Part shown: one piece after another, positions 17,911 through 26,928 of the stretch
Layout of the letters: each line of letters begins with the position of its first letter
Numbering within the stretch: the first letter of the stretch is position 1
DNA from: Leucobacter sp. Psy1
GTDB lineage: Bacteria > Actinomycetota > Actinomycetes > Actinomycetales > Microbacteriaceae
Assembly (NCBI RefSeq): GCF_020096995.1
Contig: NZ_CP083692.1
Location: 310,001-374,000, forward strand
DNA length: 64,000 nt
Direction: 5' to 3'
The notes under the pieces: model-generated
The model's database searches: none
What the model saw: only the letters and a program-made list of their open reading frames with translations
Told to the model about the DNA's origin: nothing
Translations under genes and position numbers: made by a program

Positions 17911-18981
17911 ATGCATGCTCCCCCTTCTGGCGCGGGACTGTCTCGCCGGTCACTTCTTGCCGGTGCCGCGGGGTTCGGTGGTCTCGCCGCGCTCGGATTT
18001 CTGACCGGGTGCGCCGGTGGGGCCGCTTCCAGCGGCGCGAGCGTGAGGCCGTTCACGTACCTCAGCTACCTGCCCATGGAAACGCTCTCCGTGGCTCCCG
18101 AACTGCTCGCGCACGCCGGAGGCTACTTCGAGAAGCACGGACTCGACGTCGAGTTCCAGACGACAAAGGGGTCGCCGCAAGCGCTGCAAACGCTCATCTC
18201 GGGTGTCGCCCCGCTGACGCGAGTGGGAGCGATCGACGTGATGACCGCTGCCGCAGACGGCCAGCCCCTCATGAATGTCGGCACCATCGTGCACGCCTCG
18301 TCGATCCGCGTGCTCTATGCGCAGGACACTCCGCTCGAGAACCCCGAGGACTTCGTCGGCAAGACGGTGGGTGTGCCCTCGGAGGGCGGCACCTCGGACA
18401 AGTCGTTGTCGCTCATGCTGCAGCGCGCGGGCATCGATCCCTCTGAGGTCAAGCGACAGGTCGTGGGCCTCGGGCCCGCCACCTTCGAGCTGGTGCGCCG
18501 CGGTGACATCGCCGGCTACATGGTGTCGATCGACCAGGCCGTGATGACGATGAAGCAGTTCGCCGGAGAGGCCGAGGCGTTCGACGCGGGTACGCAGGTC
18601 AAGTCCGACCTGCAGGTGTACACGGCGACGCAGGAGGGTCTCGACGAGCACGGCGACGACATTCGCAGCTACCTCGCCGCGATTCAGGAGGCCGTCGAGG
18701 AGATGATCTCGGACGAGTCCCTGGACGGTGTGCTCGACACGATGCGCAGCGAGTACTCGTTCGGTTCGCTGGACGACGAGGAGGTTGCGAAGGAGGCCCT
18801 CTCGCAGGCGAGGGAGCTGTGGACGGCGAACGGGACCGTTCCGGTGCTGCAGTCGAACACCGAAATTTGGGCCGCCGGGTATCAGGAGCTCATCGACGGC
18901 GGCATGCTGCCGGTCGGCGCGGAGGACTTGGATCCGACGGAGTGGGTCACCAACGACTTCCTGAGCGGAGAGGCGTCGTGA
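17911..18981 (+). CDS. ABC transporter substrate-binding lipoprotein, SsuA/TauA (NMT1) type
   Basis: A 356-residue periplasmic-type binding protein. SRRSLLAGAAG is a twin-arginine signal and LTGC with Cys34 the lipobox, predicting Tat export and lipid anchoring. The mature domain has the NMT1 pattern: PELLAHAGGYFEKHGLDVEFQTTKGSPQALQ (read as YFEKHGLDVEF), then a GKTVGVPSEGGTSDKSL hinge segment. The family binds sulfonates, taurine, nitrate, thiamine precursors and aromatic acids. It precedes its ATPase and permease with GTGA coupling. The ligand is probably the substrate of the downstream dehydratases. Confidence 0.92.
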   Translation: MHAPPSGAGLSRRSLLAGAAGFGGLAALGFLTGCAGGAASSGASVRPFTYLSYLPMETLSVAPELLAHAGGYFEKHGLDVEFQTTKGSPQALQTLISGVAPLTRVGAIDVMTAAADGQPLMNVGTIVHASSIRVLYAQDTPLENPEDFVGKTVGVPSEGGTSDKSLSLMLQRAGIDPSEVKRQVVGLGPATFELVRRGDIAGYMVSIDQAVMTMKQFAGEAEAFDAGTQVKSDLQVYTATQEGLDEHGDDIRSYLAAIQEAVEEMISDESLDGVLDTMRSEYSFGSLDDEEVAKEALSQARELWTANGTVPVLQSNTEIWAAGYQELIDGGMLPVGAEDLDPTEWVTNDFLSGEAS

Positions 18982-19829
18982 TCGCGTCATCGCTGACCGC
19001 GGCCGAGACCGCAGACGATGGGCAGGATCCGGTCCAGGGAGCCGTCGAGATCTCCGTCGCCGGTGTCTCGAAGGAGTATCAGACCGATCGCACCAAGGTC
19101 GTCGCCCTGTCCGACATTAATCTCGACATCCGCAAGGAGGAGTTCGTCTCCCTCGTCGGCCGCTCGGGGTGCGGCAAGACGACGCTCTTGCGCACCATGG
19201 CGGGCCTGGTGTCGCCGACCGCAGGCAACATTCTCATCGGTGGGCGGCCCCTGTGGAAAGGCAGCGCGGTCGATGCGTCCGTCGTCCGGCGACTCGGCGT
19301 CGTGTTCCAGGATGCGAATCTCTTCCCCTGGTACAGCATCGAGGACAACATCGCGCTTCCGCTGAAACTGCGGGGCACGCCCAAGAAGGAGCGGTTGCGG
19401 CGCGCGCGAGAGCTCGCCGACCTCGTCGGGCTCGGCGACTTCTTGAAGAGCTACCCGCGCGAACTCTCGGGGGGTATGCGTCAGCGCGCCGCGATCGCGC
19501 GCGCACTGAGCGACAACCCCGAGATCCTGCTCATGGATGAACCGTTCGGGGCGCTCGACGCGCTCACGCGGGAGAAGATGAATCTTGAGATCCAGCGCAT
19601 CGCGCAGTCGACCAGGGCGACTGTCGTGTTCGTGACGCACGACATCGAGGAATCCGTCTTCCTCGGGGATCGTGTCGTGCTGCTGACTCCGCGTCCCGGG
19701 CGGATCAGCGACATCAGCGAGATCCCCTTCCCGCGCCCGCGTGGCGCCGAGGTGCAGCGCGCGCCCGAATTCACGAGCGCGGTCGGAGGCCTCCGCCAGC
19801 TCCTGCACGTGGAGGATGATGATGCGTAA
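18978..19829 (+). CDS. ABC transporter ATP-binding protein, SsuB/TauB type
   Basis: 283 residues from the GTG that overlaps the binding-protein stop (GTGA). Walker A GRSGCGKT at 61-68, Q-loop VVFQDANLFPW, signature LSGGMRQR, Walker B ILLMDEPFGALD and THDIEES are all intact. It drives the SsuC-like permease downstream. A longer in-frame extension to 18819 lies inside the binding-protein gene and is not coding. Confidence 0.92.
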   Translation: MIASSLTAAETADDGQDPVQGAVEISVAGVSKEYQTDRTKVVALSDINLDIRKEEFVSLVGRSGCGKTTLLRTMAGLVSPTAGNILIGGRPLWKGSAVDASVVRRLGVVFQDANLFPWYSIEDNIALPLKLRGTPKKERLRRARELADLVGLGDFLKSYPRELSGGMRQRAAIARALSDNPEILLMDEPFGALDALTREKMNLEIQRIAQSTRATVVFVTHDIEESVFLGDRVVLLTPRPGRISDISEIPFPRPRGAEVQRAPEFTSAVGGLRQLLHVEDDDA

Positions 19830-20610
19830 AGTTCCCTCCATACTGCCCTGGATCACCACGCCGGCACTGCTTATCGTCGTCACTGTGATCTGGGAGGTCG
19901 CCGTGCGCACGTTCGAGATCTCTCCGCTGGTGCTGCCAGCACCATCGGTCGTGTTCCAAGAACTGATCGTCGTGCTGCAGACGCCCGTGACCTGGTCGCA
20001 TATTCAGACCACCATCACCGAGATCGTGCTCGGGTTCACCTTCGGCGTCTTGGCGGGCCTCGTGGTCGGGGTCATCCTCGGGAAGGCACCGCTTATCGAG
20101 GCGAGCGTGCGACCGCTGATCATCGCCCTCGAGGTGGTCCCGAAAGTGGCGCTCATCCCGCTCTTCGTCATCTGGTTCGGGTTCGGCATGACCACGAAGG
20201 TGATCATCGCCGCGCTCCTCGCCTTCTTCCCCGTCATGCTCAACGTGCTGCTCGGCATCCGGTCGGTGGACCCGGGGCACCGGGATGTCATGCGGTCGGT
20301 GAATGCCGGCAGATGGAAGACGTTCACGCACCTCGAGGTGAAGTCGATGATGCCTCACATGTTCGCCGGCATGGAGACGGCCATCGTGCTCGCCGTCATC
20401 GGCACGATCGTCGGCGAGTACCTCGCCGGAAGCGAGGGTCTCGGCTATCTCGTCGTGCGGACGCTGAACGAACTCAACGCGCCGGCGCTGTTCGCCGTGA
20501 TCATCCTGCTCGCCGCGATCGGGTTGATCATGTACTTCCTGGTGACCTCGATGAAGCGCGTGTTCATTCCCTGGCACGAGTCGGTGTACGGACGGAGGGT
20601 CGCCGCATGA
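19822..20610 (+). CDS. ABC transporter permease, SsuC/TauC type
   Basis: 262 residues with about six membrane helices and an EAA loop near DVMRSVNAGRWKTFTHLEVKS. Three ATG codons occur in a row (19816, 19819, 19822); the last has the best spacing to GGAGG at 19811-19815. It overlaps the ATPase stop and is overlapped (ATGA) by the dehydratase gene, which ties the importer to the catabolic genes in one transcript. Confidence 0.9.
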   Translation: MRKVPSILPWITTPALLIVVTVIWEVAVRTFEISPLVLPAPSVVFQELIVVLQTPVTWSHIQTTITEIVLGFTFGVLAGLVVGVILGKAPLIEASVRPLIIALEVVPKVALIPLFVIWFGFGMTTKVIIAALLAFFPVMLNVLLGIRSVDPGHRDVMRSVNAGRWKTFTHLEVKSMMPHMFAGMETAIVLAVIGTIVGEYLAGSEGLGYLVVRTLNELNAPALFAVIILLAAIGLIMYFLVTSMKRVFIPWHESVYGRRVAA

Positions 20611-22319
20611 CAACGCTGCGCAGCAATTACGCCCATGGGTCGCCCCGGTGGTTCACTCGACGCACGCAGTGGCGGGCGCTGGGGATCGGCGAGGAGGATC
20701 TCGAGAAACCGAAGATCGCAGTGGTGAACTCGTCGTCGAAGCTCGCGCCGTGCTTCACGCACCTCGACGACATCGCTGCAGCGGTGTGCGACCGGCTCGC
20801 CGAGTTGGGGGCTGTCGGACTGGAGATCCGTACGGTGGCGCCGACCGACTTCTTAATGGCGGCCGGCAAGCGTGGCGGATACGTTCTTTCGTCGCGCGAC
20901 CTGCTGGTGAACGATATCGAGGCGCCCGTCGAGGGTGCGCAACTCGATGGCATGATCTGCCTGTCCTCGTGCGACAAGACCACGCCGGCCCATCTCATGG
21001 CCGCTATGCGGCTCGATGTGCCGACCGTCGTGGTGCCCTGCGGGTATCAGCGCAGCGGCACCGTCGACCCGGCCGAGCCGGTGGACATCGAGGAGGTGTT
21101 CATCCAGGCCGGGCACATCCCGAGCGGTCGCTCGACATTCGAACGCGTGTGCGCGATCAGCGACGCGGCGATTCAGGGGCCGGGCGTGTGCAGCGGCATG
21201 GGCACGGCGAACACCATGCACTGCGTGGCCGAAGCCCTCGGTATGACGGTTCCGGGTGCGGCACCGGTCGCGGCCAACTCCGATCGCATGTGGTCGGACG
21301 TGGACCGCGCCTGCGCAGCGATCGTCGATGCCGTGCAGCGGGGGATCACCCCGCGCTCGGTGATGACCGAGTCGGCGATCGAGAACGCCGTGGCGCTGAC
21401 GCTCGCGATCGGAGGATCGATCAACGCGATCAAGCACCTGCAGGCGATCGCCGCGGAGGGCGGTGTGGCGATCGATGTGACCGAGGCGTTCCACCGCTGG
21501 TCGCAGCGCATCGATCCGCTCGTCGCGGTGCGTCCCAACGGGCAGACGACGATCGAGCAGTTCGACGCAGCCGGAGGTGCGCGCGCCGTGCTGCAGCGCC
21601 TGTCCGGGGTCATCGACGCCGGCGCGACCACGGTGATGGGCGGACGGCTCGACGACGGTTGGCCGGCGACGGAACCCGGCGACGCGTCGGTCATCCACGC
21701 CGTCGACGCGCCGGTCGCCCGGCACTCCCTCATCAACATCGTGTCGGGATCTCTGGCGCCGCACGGTGCGGTGGTGAAGCTGTCCGCCGCCGAATCGCGT
21801 CAGACGAGCTTCCGGGGTGAGGCGCAGGTCTTCGCCGACGCGCAGGACGCCATCGCGGCGATCAATGACGGTCGGGTCGTCGTGGGAACGGTGCTCGTGC
21901 TCCGTGGTCTCGGACCTCGCGGGTGCCCTGGCATGGGGATGGCGTCGAACGTCGTCTTCGCCCTCAACGGATCCGGCCTGACCCAGGAGGTCGCCGTGGT
22001 GACCGACGGTCAGCTCTCCGGTCTCGTCAACAAGGGGATCGTGGCGGGCGAGGTGAAGCCCGAGGGCGTCTGGCCCTCCCCGCTCAGCCTCGTCGAGAAC
22101 GGGGACACGATCGCGATCGATGTGGAGGCGTCGAGCATCGACCTGCTCGTCGACACCGACGAGCTCGCTCGTCGCGCCGAGCGACCGCCGGCGCCCCGTG
22201 AGGAGACGGTGTCGAACTGGCTCGACCAGTACGCCAGTGCCGTGAGCCCGCTGGAGCGCGGCGCGGTGCTCGTCTCGAATGTTCCGAATTCCGCTCCGAC
22301 TGCGAAGGAGAGCGCATGA
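20607..22319 (+). CDS. IlvD/Edd family dehydratase
   Basis: A 570-residue iron-sulfur dehydratase. Candidate cluster ligands are Cys49 (APCFTHLD), Cys122 in SCDKTTP (whose Lys124 matches the carbamylated Lys of the family) and Cys195 in CSGMGTANTM; TDGQLSG is the conserved C-terminal motif. The family removes water from 2,3-dihydroxy acids: valine/isoleucine precursors, 6-phosphogluconate, or free sugar acids. Deviations from canonical IlvD (PCFTH instead of NPCN.H, GPRGCPGMGMA instead of GGPGMPEM) and the catabolic setting argue for a hydroxy-acid dehydratase of unknown substrate rather than branched-chain biosynthesis. Confidence 0.88.
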   Translation: MTTLRSNYAHGSPRWFTRRTQWRALGIGEEDLEKPKIAVVNSSSKLAPCFTHLDDIAAAVCDRLAELGAVGLEIRTVAPTDFLMAAGKRGGYVLSSRDLLVNDIEAPVEGAQLDGMICLSSCDKTTPAHLMAAMRLDVPTVVVPCGYQRSGTVDPAEPVDIEEVFIQAGHIPSGRSTFERVCAISDAAIQGPGVCSGMGTANTMHCVAEALGMTVPGAAPVAANSDRMWSDVDRACAAIVDAVQRGITPRSVMTESAIENAVALTLAIGGSINAIKHLQAIAAEGGVAIDVTEAFHRWSQRIDPLVAVRPNGQTTIEQFDAAGGARAVLQRLSGVIDAGATTVMGGRLDDGWPATEPGDASVIHAVDAPVARHSLINIVSGSLAPHGAVVKLSAAESRQTSFRGEAQVFADAQDAIAAINDGRVVVGTVLVLRGLGPRGCPGMGMASNVVFALNGSGLTQEVAVVTDGQLSGLVNKGIVAGEVKPEGVWPSPLSLVENGDTIAIDVEASSIDLLVDTDELARRAERPPAPREETVSNWLDQYASAVSPLERGAVLVSNVPNSAPTAKESA

Positions 22320-23650
22320 GTACGACGACGACCGCCACCACCACACCGGAGCGGGAGCGGGACGATCCACGACGCGTCCGCCTCGACACCCGGGTCAAGG
22401 ATCCGCGCGAGACCGAGACGCTGTCCGCGGACGTCTGCGTGGTCGGGGCCGGCATCGCCGGCATGTCGGCGGCCCTGACGGCCGCGGAGCTCGGCAGGCG
22501 GGTGGTGCTGGTCGACGCGATGCCCACCCTGGGGGGTCAGTGCGCGAACTCGCTCATCGGTCTGTTCTGCGGGGTGTACGGCAACGGCCCCGAGTACCGT
22601 CAGCTGACGTACGGGATCTTCCCGCGCATGTTCGAGGCCCTCGCCGAGACCGACGACATCTCGTTCAACTACCGCCACACGATCACCGTCAACTACGACG
22701 AGATCGCCGTGGGGCGGTGGTTCGAGAAGGAGGTAGATCGCACCGGTGTGCTGCCGCTCACCGGCGCATCGATCCTCTCGGTCGACAACGACGGCGGGCA
22801 TATCCGTTCGGTGCAATTCTCGACGCGGTACGGCGTCGTGGGGGTGCGGGCCGACGCGTTCATCGATGCTACGGGTGACGCGGCGCTCGTCTGGGAGGCC
22901 GGTCTGCCCTGCCGCGTACCCGAGCGTACGATCTGGGGATCGCAACAGGTGCGGCTCGAGAACCTGGTGCCCGAAGCCGCGCCCGAGCCTGCCGACCTGG
23001 TCTCGCGCGTTCGTGAGCGGGGCGACGAGTTCGGCCTGATCAGGCGAGACGGGTTGGCGTTCTTCTTCCCCGGCCGCGATACCGCCGTCATGAATATGAC
23101 CCACATCGAGTCACCGCTCGATCCCGTGGACGCGTCCACCGCTCAGATTCGGGGCAAGGAGCAGGCGGATCGCGTGGTCGCGTTCTTGAAGGATCAGTTC
23201 CCCGATGCGTTCGGCGAGGCGAAGGTGAGGCTCTATGGACTCCCGGGTCGCCGTCAGACCAGGTGGATCGAGTCCCAGCACCAGTTGACGCTCGATGAGG
23301 TGCGGAACGGCACCAAGTTCGATGACACCATCGCGCAGACCGCCTGGCCGATCGAGCTCCACGGACACCCTGAGGGGTACACGTGGGACGTCTTCGACTC
23401 CGACCACGTGCACTCGGTGCCGCTCCGCTCGATTACGCCGGTGGGGTCCGAGAACCTGCTGGTGGCGGGGCGGTGCGTGGACGGTGACGCCGCCGCCCTG
23501 TCGAGCGTGCGCGTCATGGGGCCCTGTGCCGCGATGGGTGAGGCGGCGGCCCACGCCTTCGACCTCACGCTCGGAGAGTCCGTCTCCACGCTCGACTTCG
23601 GCGATCTCCGCGCCAGGATCCGTCGCAACATCTCCGACGGGGAAGGATGA
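22316..23650 (+). CDS. FAD-dependent oxidoreductase (FAD_oxidored, PF12831-like)
   Basis: 444 residues. The dinucleotide fold is ADVCVVGAGIAGMSAALTAAELG at about 38-60, followed by VLVDAMPTLGGQCANS, where CANS resembles the redox/loop region typical of the PF12831 group. DAFIDATGDAALVWEAG is the second FAD-contact motif and LLVAGRCVDGDAAALSSVRVMGPCAAMGEAAA the C-terminal FAD motif. The enzymes of this group oxidise hydroxy or amine substrates; none with this gene neighbourhood is known to me. RBS AAGGAGAG; overlaps the dehydratase by ATGA. Likely supplies or consumes a keto intermediate in the same pathway. Confidence 0.88.
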   Translation: MSTTTTATTTPERERDDPRRVRLDTRVKDPRETETLSADVCVVGAGIAGMSAALTAAELGRRVVLVDAMPTLGGQCANSLIGLFCGVYGNGPEYRQLTYGIFPRMFEALAETDDISFNYRHTITVNYDEIAVGRWFEKEVDRTGVLPLTGASILSVDNDGGHIRSVQFSTRYGVVGVRADAFIDATGDAALVWEAGLPCRVPERTIWGSQQVRLENLVPEAAPEPADLVSRVRERGDEFGLIRRDGLAFFFPGRDTAVMNMTHIESPLDPVDASTAQIRGKEQADRVVAFLKDQFPDAFGEAKVRLYGLPGRRQTRWIESQHQLTLDEVRNGTKFDDTIAQTAWPIELHGHPEGYTWDVFDSDHVHSVPLRSITPVGSENLLVAGRCVDGDAAALSSVRVMGPCAAMGEAAAHAFDLTLGESVSTLDFGDLRARIRRNISDGEG

Positions 23651-23652
23651 TC

Positions 23653-24933
23653 ATGCGGCTGAGCACTGAGGAACGCGCCATGCGCGACGGCGACGGGGGC
23701 GACGCTGTGGCGGCCGCCATGGATCTCCTGATCCGCTATGGCGAGGGGCTCGGCGCCGAGCGCCTCTGCGCGGTCAAGAACGTCGCGGGTACGACGACGC
23801 AGCCGACACCGGCGAAGACCCAGCTGCTGCGCGAGGGCGGATGGGCGAAGGCGTTCGCGGTCACGAGCCTCGACTGCGACCGGGACGTCGAGATCCCGCC
23901 CATGCGGGTGCCGACGTGTCAGTTGCAGCAGGGGTTCAGTGCGGACGCGCTGCAGATCACCCCCTACAACCCGCACCTCGTGGAGCTGCAGGAGGGCGCC
24001 GAGGCGTTCGCGACGGACCGCGGGATCAACATTCTCGCCACCTGTACGCCGTATCAGGTGGGCAACCTGCCGGTCTTCGGCGAGCACATCGCGTGGATGG
24101 AATCCTCGGCGGTGGTCTACGCGAACTCCGTGCTCGGCGCGCGCAGCAACTGCGAGGGGACGACCTCGACCGGTGCGGCGTCGTTGACCGGCCGCATCCC
24201 CTACTGGGGCAACCATCTCGCAGAGAATCGCTACGGAACGCATCACATCGATGTGCGGTATCCCGTGCGGAGCTTTCAGGACTGGGGGCTGCTCGGGTAC
24301 TTCTCCGGGGGCCTGGTGCAAGAGGAGCGACCCGTGCTCACCGGCGACCTCGCCGACGTCGACTCAGAGAAGCTCAAGCACCTCGGTGCGGCGATGGCCA
24401 CGAGCGGCGGCGTCGAGATCTTTCACCTGCCGGGCGTGACGCCCGAAGCGTCGACGTTGGAGGCGGCATTCGGCGGACGTGACGTGCCCGATTCGGTGCC
24501 GTACACGGATGCGGAGCGGCGCAGCGCGTACGAGCGGTTGAACTCGAACGGGTCGAGTGAGGACGTCGACTTCATTCTGCTCGGGTGCCCGCACGCCTCG
24601 CTCAACCAAATGCGCGAGATCGCTGACCTGCTCGACGGGAAGACGCTGAATCCCGGCACGGAGCTCTGGGTCATGACGCCGCGAGCGCTGCGCAGCGTTG
24701 CCGAGCGCAACGGGTACGTCGCCGCGATTCAGCGTGCAGGGGGCAAAGTGCTCACCGACTCGTGTCCGGCGATGTCGCGGGTGGCCCCCGAGGGTACACG
24801 CGTCTTCGCGACCGACAGTGCGAAGCAGGCCCACTACCTGCCCGCCATTCTCGGTATCGAGGCGTGGTTCGGGACGACGCGCGAGTGCGTGGAAGCGGCG
24901 ATATCGGGTCGGTGGAGAGGAGAACTGAGATGA
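23653..24933 (+). CDS. aconitase X catalytic (large) subunit
   Basis: 426 residues of the AcnX/DUF521 catalytic domain. Recognisable segments are CTPYQVGNLPVFGEHIAWMES, AVVYANSVLGARSNCEG, a LGCPHASLNQMREIADLL stretch and TDSCPAM-ATDSAKQAHYLPAILG near the C-terminus. AcnX enzymes are iron-sulfur dehydratases; characterised ones act on cis-3-hydroxy-L-proline (bacteria) or phosphomevalonate (archaea). The small domain is encoded separately just downstream, as in two-subunit forms. ATG 23653 has GGAAGG at good spacing; ATG 23647 is possible. The neighbours are not the usual proline-pathway genes, so the substrate may be new. Confidence 0.88.
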   Translation: MRLSTEERAMRDGDGGDAVAAAMDLLIRYGEGLGAERLCAVKNVAGTTTQPTPAKTQLLREGGWAKAFAVTSLDCDRDVEIPPMRVPTCQLQQGFSADALQITPYNPHLVELQEGAEAFATDRGINILATCTPYQVGNLPVFGEHIAWMESSAVVYANSVLGARSNCEGTTSTGAASLTGRIPYWGNHLAENRYGTHHIDVRYPVRSFQDWGLLGYFSGGLVQEERPVLTGDLADVDSEKLKHLGAAMATSGGVEIFHLPGVTPEASTLEAAFGGRDVPDSVPYTDAERRSAYERLNSNGSSEDVDFILLGCPHASLNQMREIADLLDGKTLNPGTELWVMTPRALRSVAERNGYVAAIQRAGGKVLTDSCPAMSRVAPEGTRVFATDSAKQAHYLPAILGIEAWFGTTRECVEAAISGRWRGELR

Positions 24934-25445
24934 GTCGGACGACGGAGCGCAACGAGCTCGCGCACGATTCGGCGAGTCGGGCGGCACCGAGGCTCGTGCT
25001 CACGGGGCGCGGGATCGTTCCCGGGCGCGCGGAGGCGCGAGCGCTGGTGACGACGCAGACGATCTCAGGATGGGGCGGTATCGATCCCTCGACTGGAACC
25101 GTGATCGAGAAGCAGCATGAGCTCGAGGGCATCTCTTTCGCGGGCAGGATCCTCGTCTTTCCAGGTGCGAAAGGGTCGTCGGGGTGGTCGGGGTTCTTCC
25201 AGTCCTCGCGGCTGCTCGGCTCGCCGCCCGCGGCGATGCTGTTCACCACCGTGACGACAAAGGCCGTGCTCGGGGCGGTGGTGACGCGATGTCCGACGGT
25301 GATCGAGTTGGACGGCGACCCCGTCGCTCTCATCCGGACGGACGACTGGGTCGAGGTGGACGGCGACCGGGGCAGGGTCTCGGTGTTCGATGCGGCGCCC
25401 ACCGGGGCAGGGGGTGGTGCTGGAGAGGGGGTCCGTGTACTGTAG
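24930..25445 (+). CDS. aconitase X swivel (small) subunit
   Basis: 171 residues of the DUF126 swivel domain: LTGRGIVPGRAEARALVTTQ, SGWGGIDPSTG, GRILVFPGAKGSSGWSGFF and PTVIELDGDPVALI. In AcnX enzymes this domain closes over the large subunit's active site, and the Ser of the GSS region contacts substrate. The ATG overlaps the large-subunit stop (ATGA), implying equimolar translation. The C-terminal tail is Gly-rich. It is the last gene of the operon; 64 bp follow before the CoA transferase genes. Confidence 0.88.
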   Translation: MSRTTERNELAHDSASRAAPRLVLTGRGIVPGRAEARALVTTQTISGWGGIDPSTGTVIEKQHELEGISFAGRILVFPGAKGSSGWSGFFQSSRLLGSPPAAMLFTTVTTKAVLGAVVTRCPTVIELDGDPVALIRTDDWVEVDGDRGRVSVFDAAPTGAGGGAGEGVRVL

Positions 25446-25447
25446 TT

Positions 25448-25479
25448 TTCGATCAACGAAGTCATATTCGCAAAGCGAA
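25448..25479. promoter_or_regulatory. two TTCG-N5-CGAA palindromes upstream of the pcaI-like gene
   Basis: TTCGATCAACGAA (25448-25460) and TTCGCAAAGCGAA (25467-25479) are two 13-bp palindromes of identical architecture, 19 bp apart, embedded in a larger GTTTTCG...CGAAAAC inverted repeat (25445-25482). The half-site recalls the GTTCGAT element bound by PcaR-type IclR regulators. An IclR gene closes the operon at 28256. Confidence 0.5.
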
Positions 25480-25509
25480 AACTCGTGACCACGTGACCTG
25501 GAGGTGCGG

Positions 25510-26259
25510 ATGATCGACAAGACAGTCCCGTCCATCGCTGATGCGGTGGCGGGGATCCCCGACGGAGCCACCGTCATGATCGGCGGGTTCGGCCGCGCAG
25601 GCCAGCCCGTCGAACTCATCGACGCCCTGATCGAACAGGGGGCGGCAGACCTGACGATCGTCAACAACAACGCGGGCAACGGCGACGTCGGCCTTGCGGC
25701 GCTCCTGGCGAAGCGTCGCGTGCGCAAGATCATCTGCTCGTTCCCCAGGCAGAGCGACTCCTGGGTCTTCGACGAGCTCTATCGCGAGGGTGCGATCGAG
25801 CTCGAACTCGTCCCGCAGGGCAATCTCGCCGAGCGCATCCGCGCCGCCGGTGCCGGGGTGGGCGCCTTCTTCACGCCGACCGGGTACGGCACCGCCCTCG
25901 CCGAGGGCAAGGAAGTCCGCGAGATCGACGGACGGCACTACGTGCTCGAGTACCCGATTCAGGCGGATTACGCGCTCATCAGCGCACGCAAGGCGGACCG
26001 CTGGGGCAACCTCGTCTTCCGCGAGACTGCACGTAACTTCGGCCCGGTTATGGCGACCGCCGCGGCGACCACGGTCGCGCAGGTCGACGAATTCGTCGAA
26101 CTCGGCGACCTCGATCCTGAATCGATCGTCACTCCCGGCATCTTCGTCAACCGTGTCGTCGCGGTCGGCGAGCGTCGCTGGTTGCGTGACGGGGAGTTCG
26201 TCGGCGGTGTCGACCTGGAGGGCAATCCCCTCAGCGAGAACGAGGAGGCAGCAGCATGA
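25510..26259 (+). CDS. pcaI: 3-oxoadipate/3-oxoacid CoA-transferase subunit A
   Basis: 249 residues of the class I CoA-transferase alpha subunit: MIGGFGRAGQPVELIDAL at the N-terminus (GGFG binds CoA) and LVPQGNLAERIRAAGAGVGAFFTPTGYGT in the middle. The subunit pair moves CoA from succinyl-CoA to a 3-oxo acid such as beta-ketoadipate. GGAGG lies six bases before ATG 25510. Coupling to subunit B and to a beta-ketoadipyl-type thiolase supports the PcaIJ reading over a ketone-body ScoAB role, but the exact 3-oxo acid is inferred. Confidence 0.87.
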   Translation: MIDKTVPSIADAVAGIPDGATVMIGGFGRAGQPVELIDALIEQGAADLTIVNNNAGNGDVGLAALLAKRRVRKIICSFPRQSDSWVFDELYREGAIELELVPQGNLAERIRAAGAGVGAFFTPTGYGTALAEGKEVREIDGRHYVLEYPIQADYALISARKADRWGNLVFRETARNFGPVMATAAATTVAQVDEFVELGDLDPESIVTPGIFVNRVVAVGERRWLRDGEFVGGVDLEGNPLSENEEAAA

Positions 26260-26924
26260 CCACTCGCATCACCCGCCAGGAGCTGGCGCAGCGGATCGCC
26301 GCGGACATTCCGGAGGGAGCGTTCGTGAACCTCGGCATCGGAGCGCCGACGCTCGTCGCGAACTACTTGCCCGAGGACGAGGAGATCATCCTCCACACCG
26401 AAAACGGCATGCTCGGCATGGGCGGCGCGCCCGAAGCCGGGCGAGTCGATCCCGACCTGATCAACGCGGGCAAGCAGGCGGTCACCGCTCAGCCGGGTGC
26501 CGCCTACTTCCATCACGCCGACTCGTTCGGCATGATGCGGGGCGGCCACCTCGACGTCTGCGTGCTGGGCGCATTCCAGGTTTCCGAGACGGGTGACCTG
26601 GCGAACTGGTCGACCGGTGCTCCCGGAGCGATCCCCGCCGTCGGCGGCGCGATGGACCTCGCCATCGGAGCGAAAGACGTCTACGTCATGACGGACCTCC
26701 TCACGAAGCAGGGCGAGTCGAAGCTCGTCGCAGCGTGCAGCTATCCGCTCACCGGTGTGGGGTGCGTCTCGCGCGCGTACACGGATCACGCGGTCTTCGA
26801 CATCACTCCTGAAGGGTTCGCGGTTCGCGAGCTCTTCGGCGACAATACGATCGCGGAGCTCGAACAGATCACCGGGCTGTCGCTCAGTGACGCGCGCAAT
26901 GCAGGCGCCGAGGCAGGGAAGTAG
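26256..26924 (+). CDS. pcaJ: 3-oxoadipate/3-oxoacid CoA-transferase subunit B
   Basis: 222 residues of the beta subunit. Glu49 in HTENGMLGMG is the catalytic Glu that forms the CoA-thioester intermediate; VNLGIGAPTLVANYLP precedes it and DYxx-like PLTGVGCVSRAYTDHAVFD follows. Overlaps subunit A (ATGA). The pair forms the active heteromer. Followed after 4 bp by the thiolase gene. Confidence 0.88.
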   Translation: MTTRITRQELAQRIAADIPEGAFVNLGIGAPTLVANYLPEDEEIILHTENGMLGMGGAPEAGRVDPDLINAGKQAVTAQPGAAYFHHADSFGMMRGGHLDVCVLGAFQVSETGDLANWSTGAPGAIPAVGGAMDLAIGAKDVYVMTDLLTKQGESKLVAACSYPLTGVGCVSRAYTDHAVFDITPEGFAVRELFGDNTIAELEQITGLSLSDARNAGAEAGK

Positions 26925-26928
26925 GCAC

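Noticed and set aside
20607..22319. Assignment as branched-chain biosynthetic ilvD
   Set aside because: Motif deviations and the transporter/AcnX operon context favour a catabolic hydroxy-acid dehydratase.
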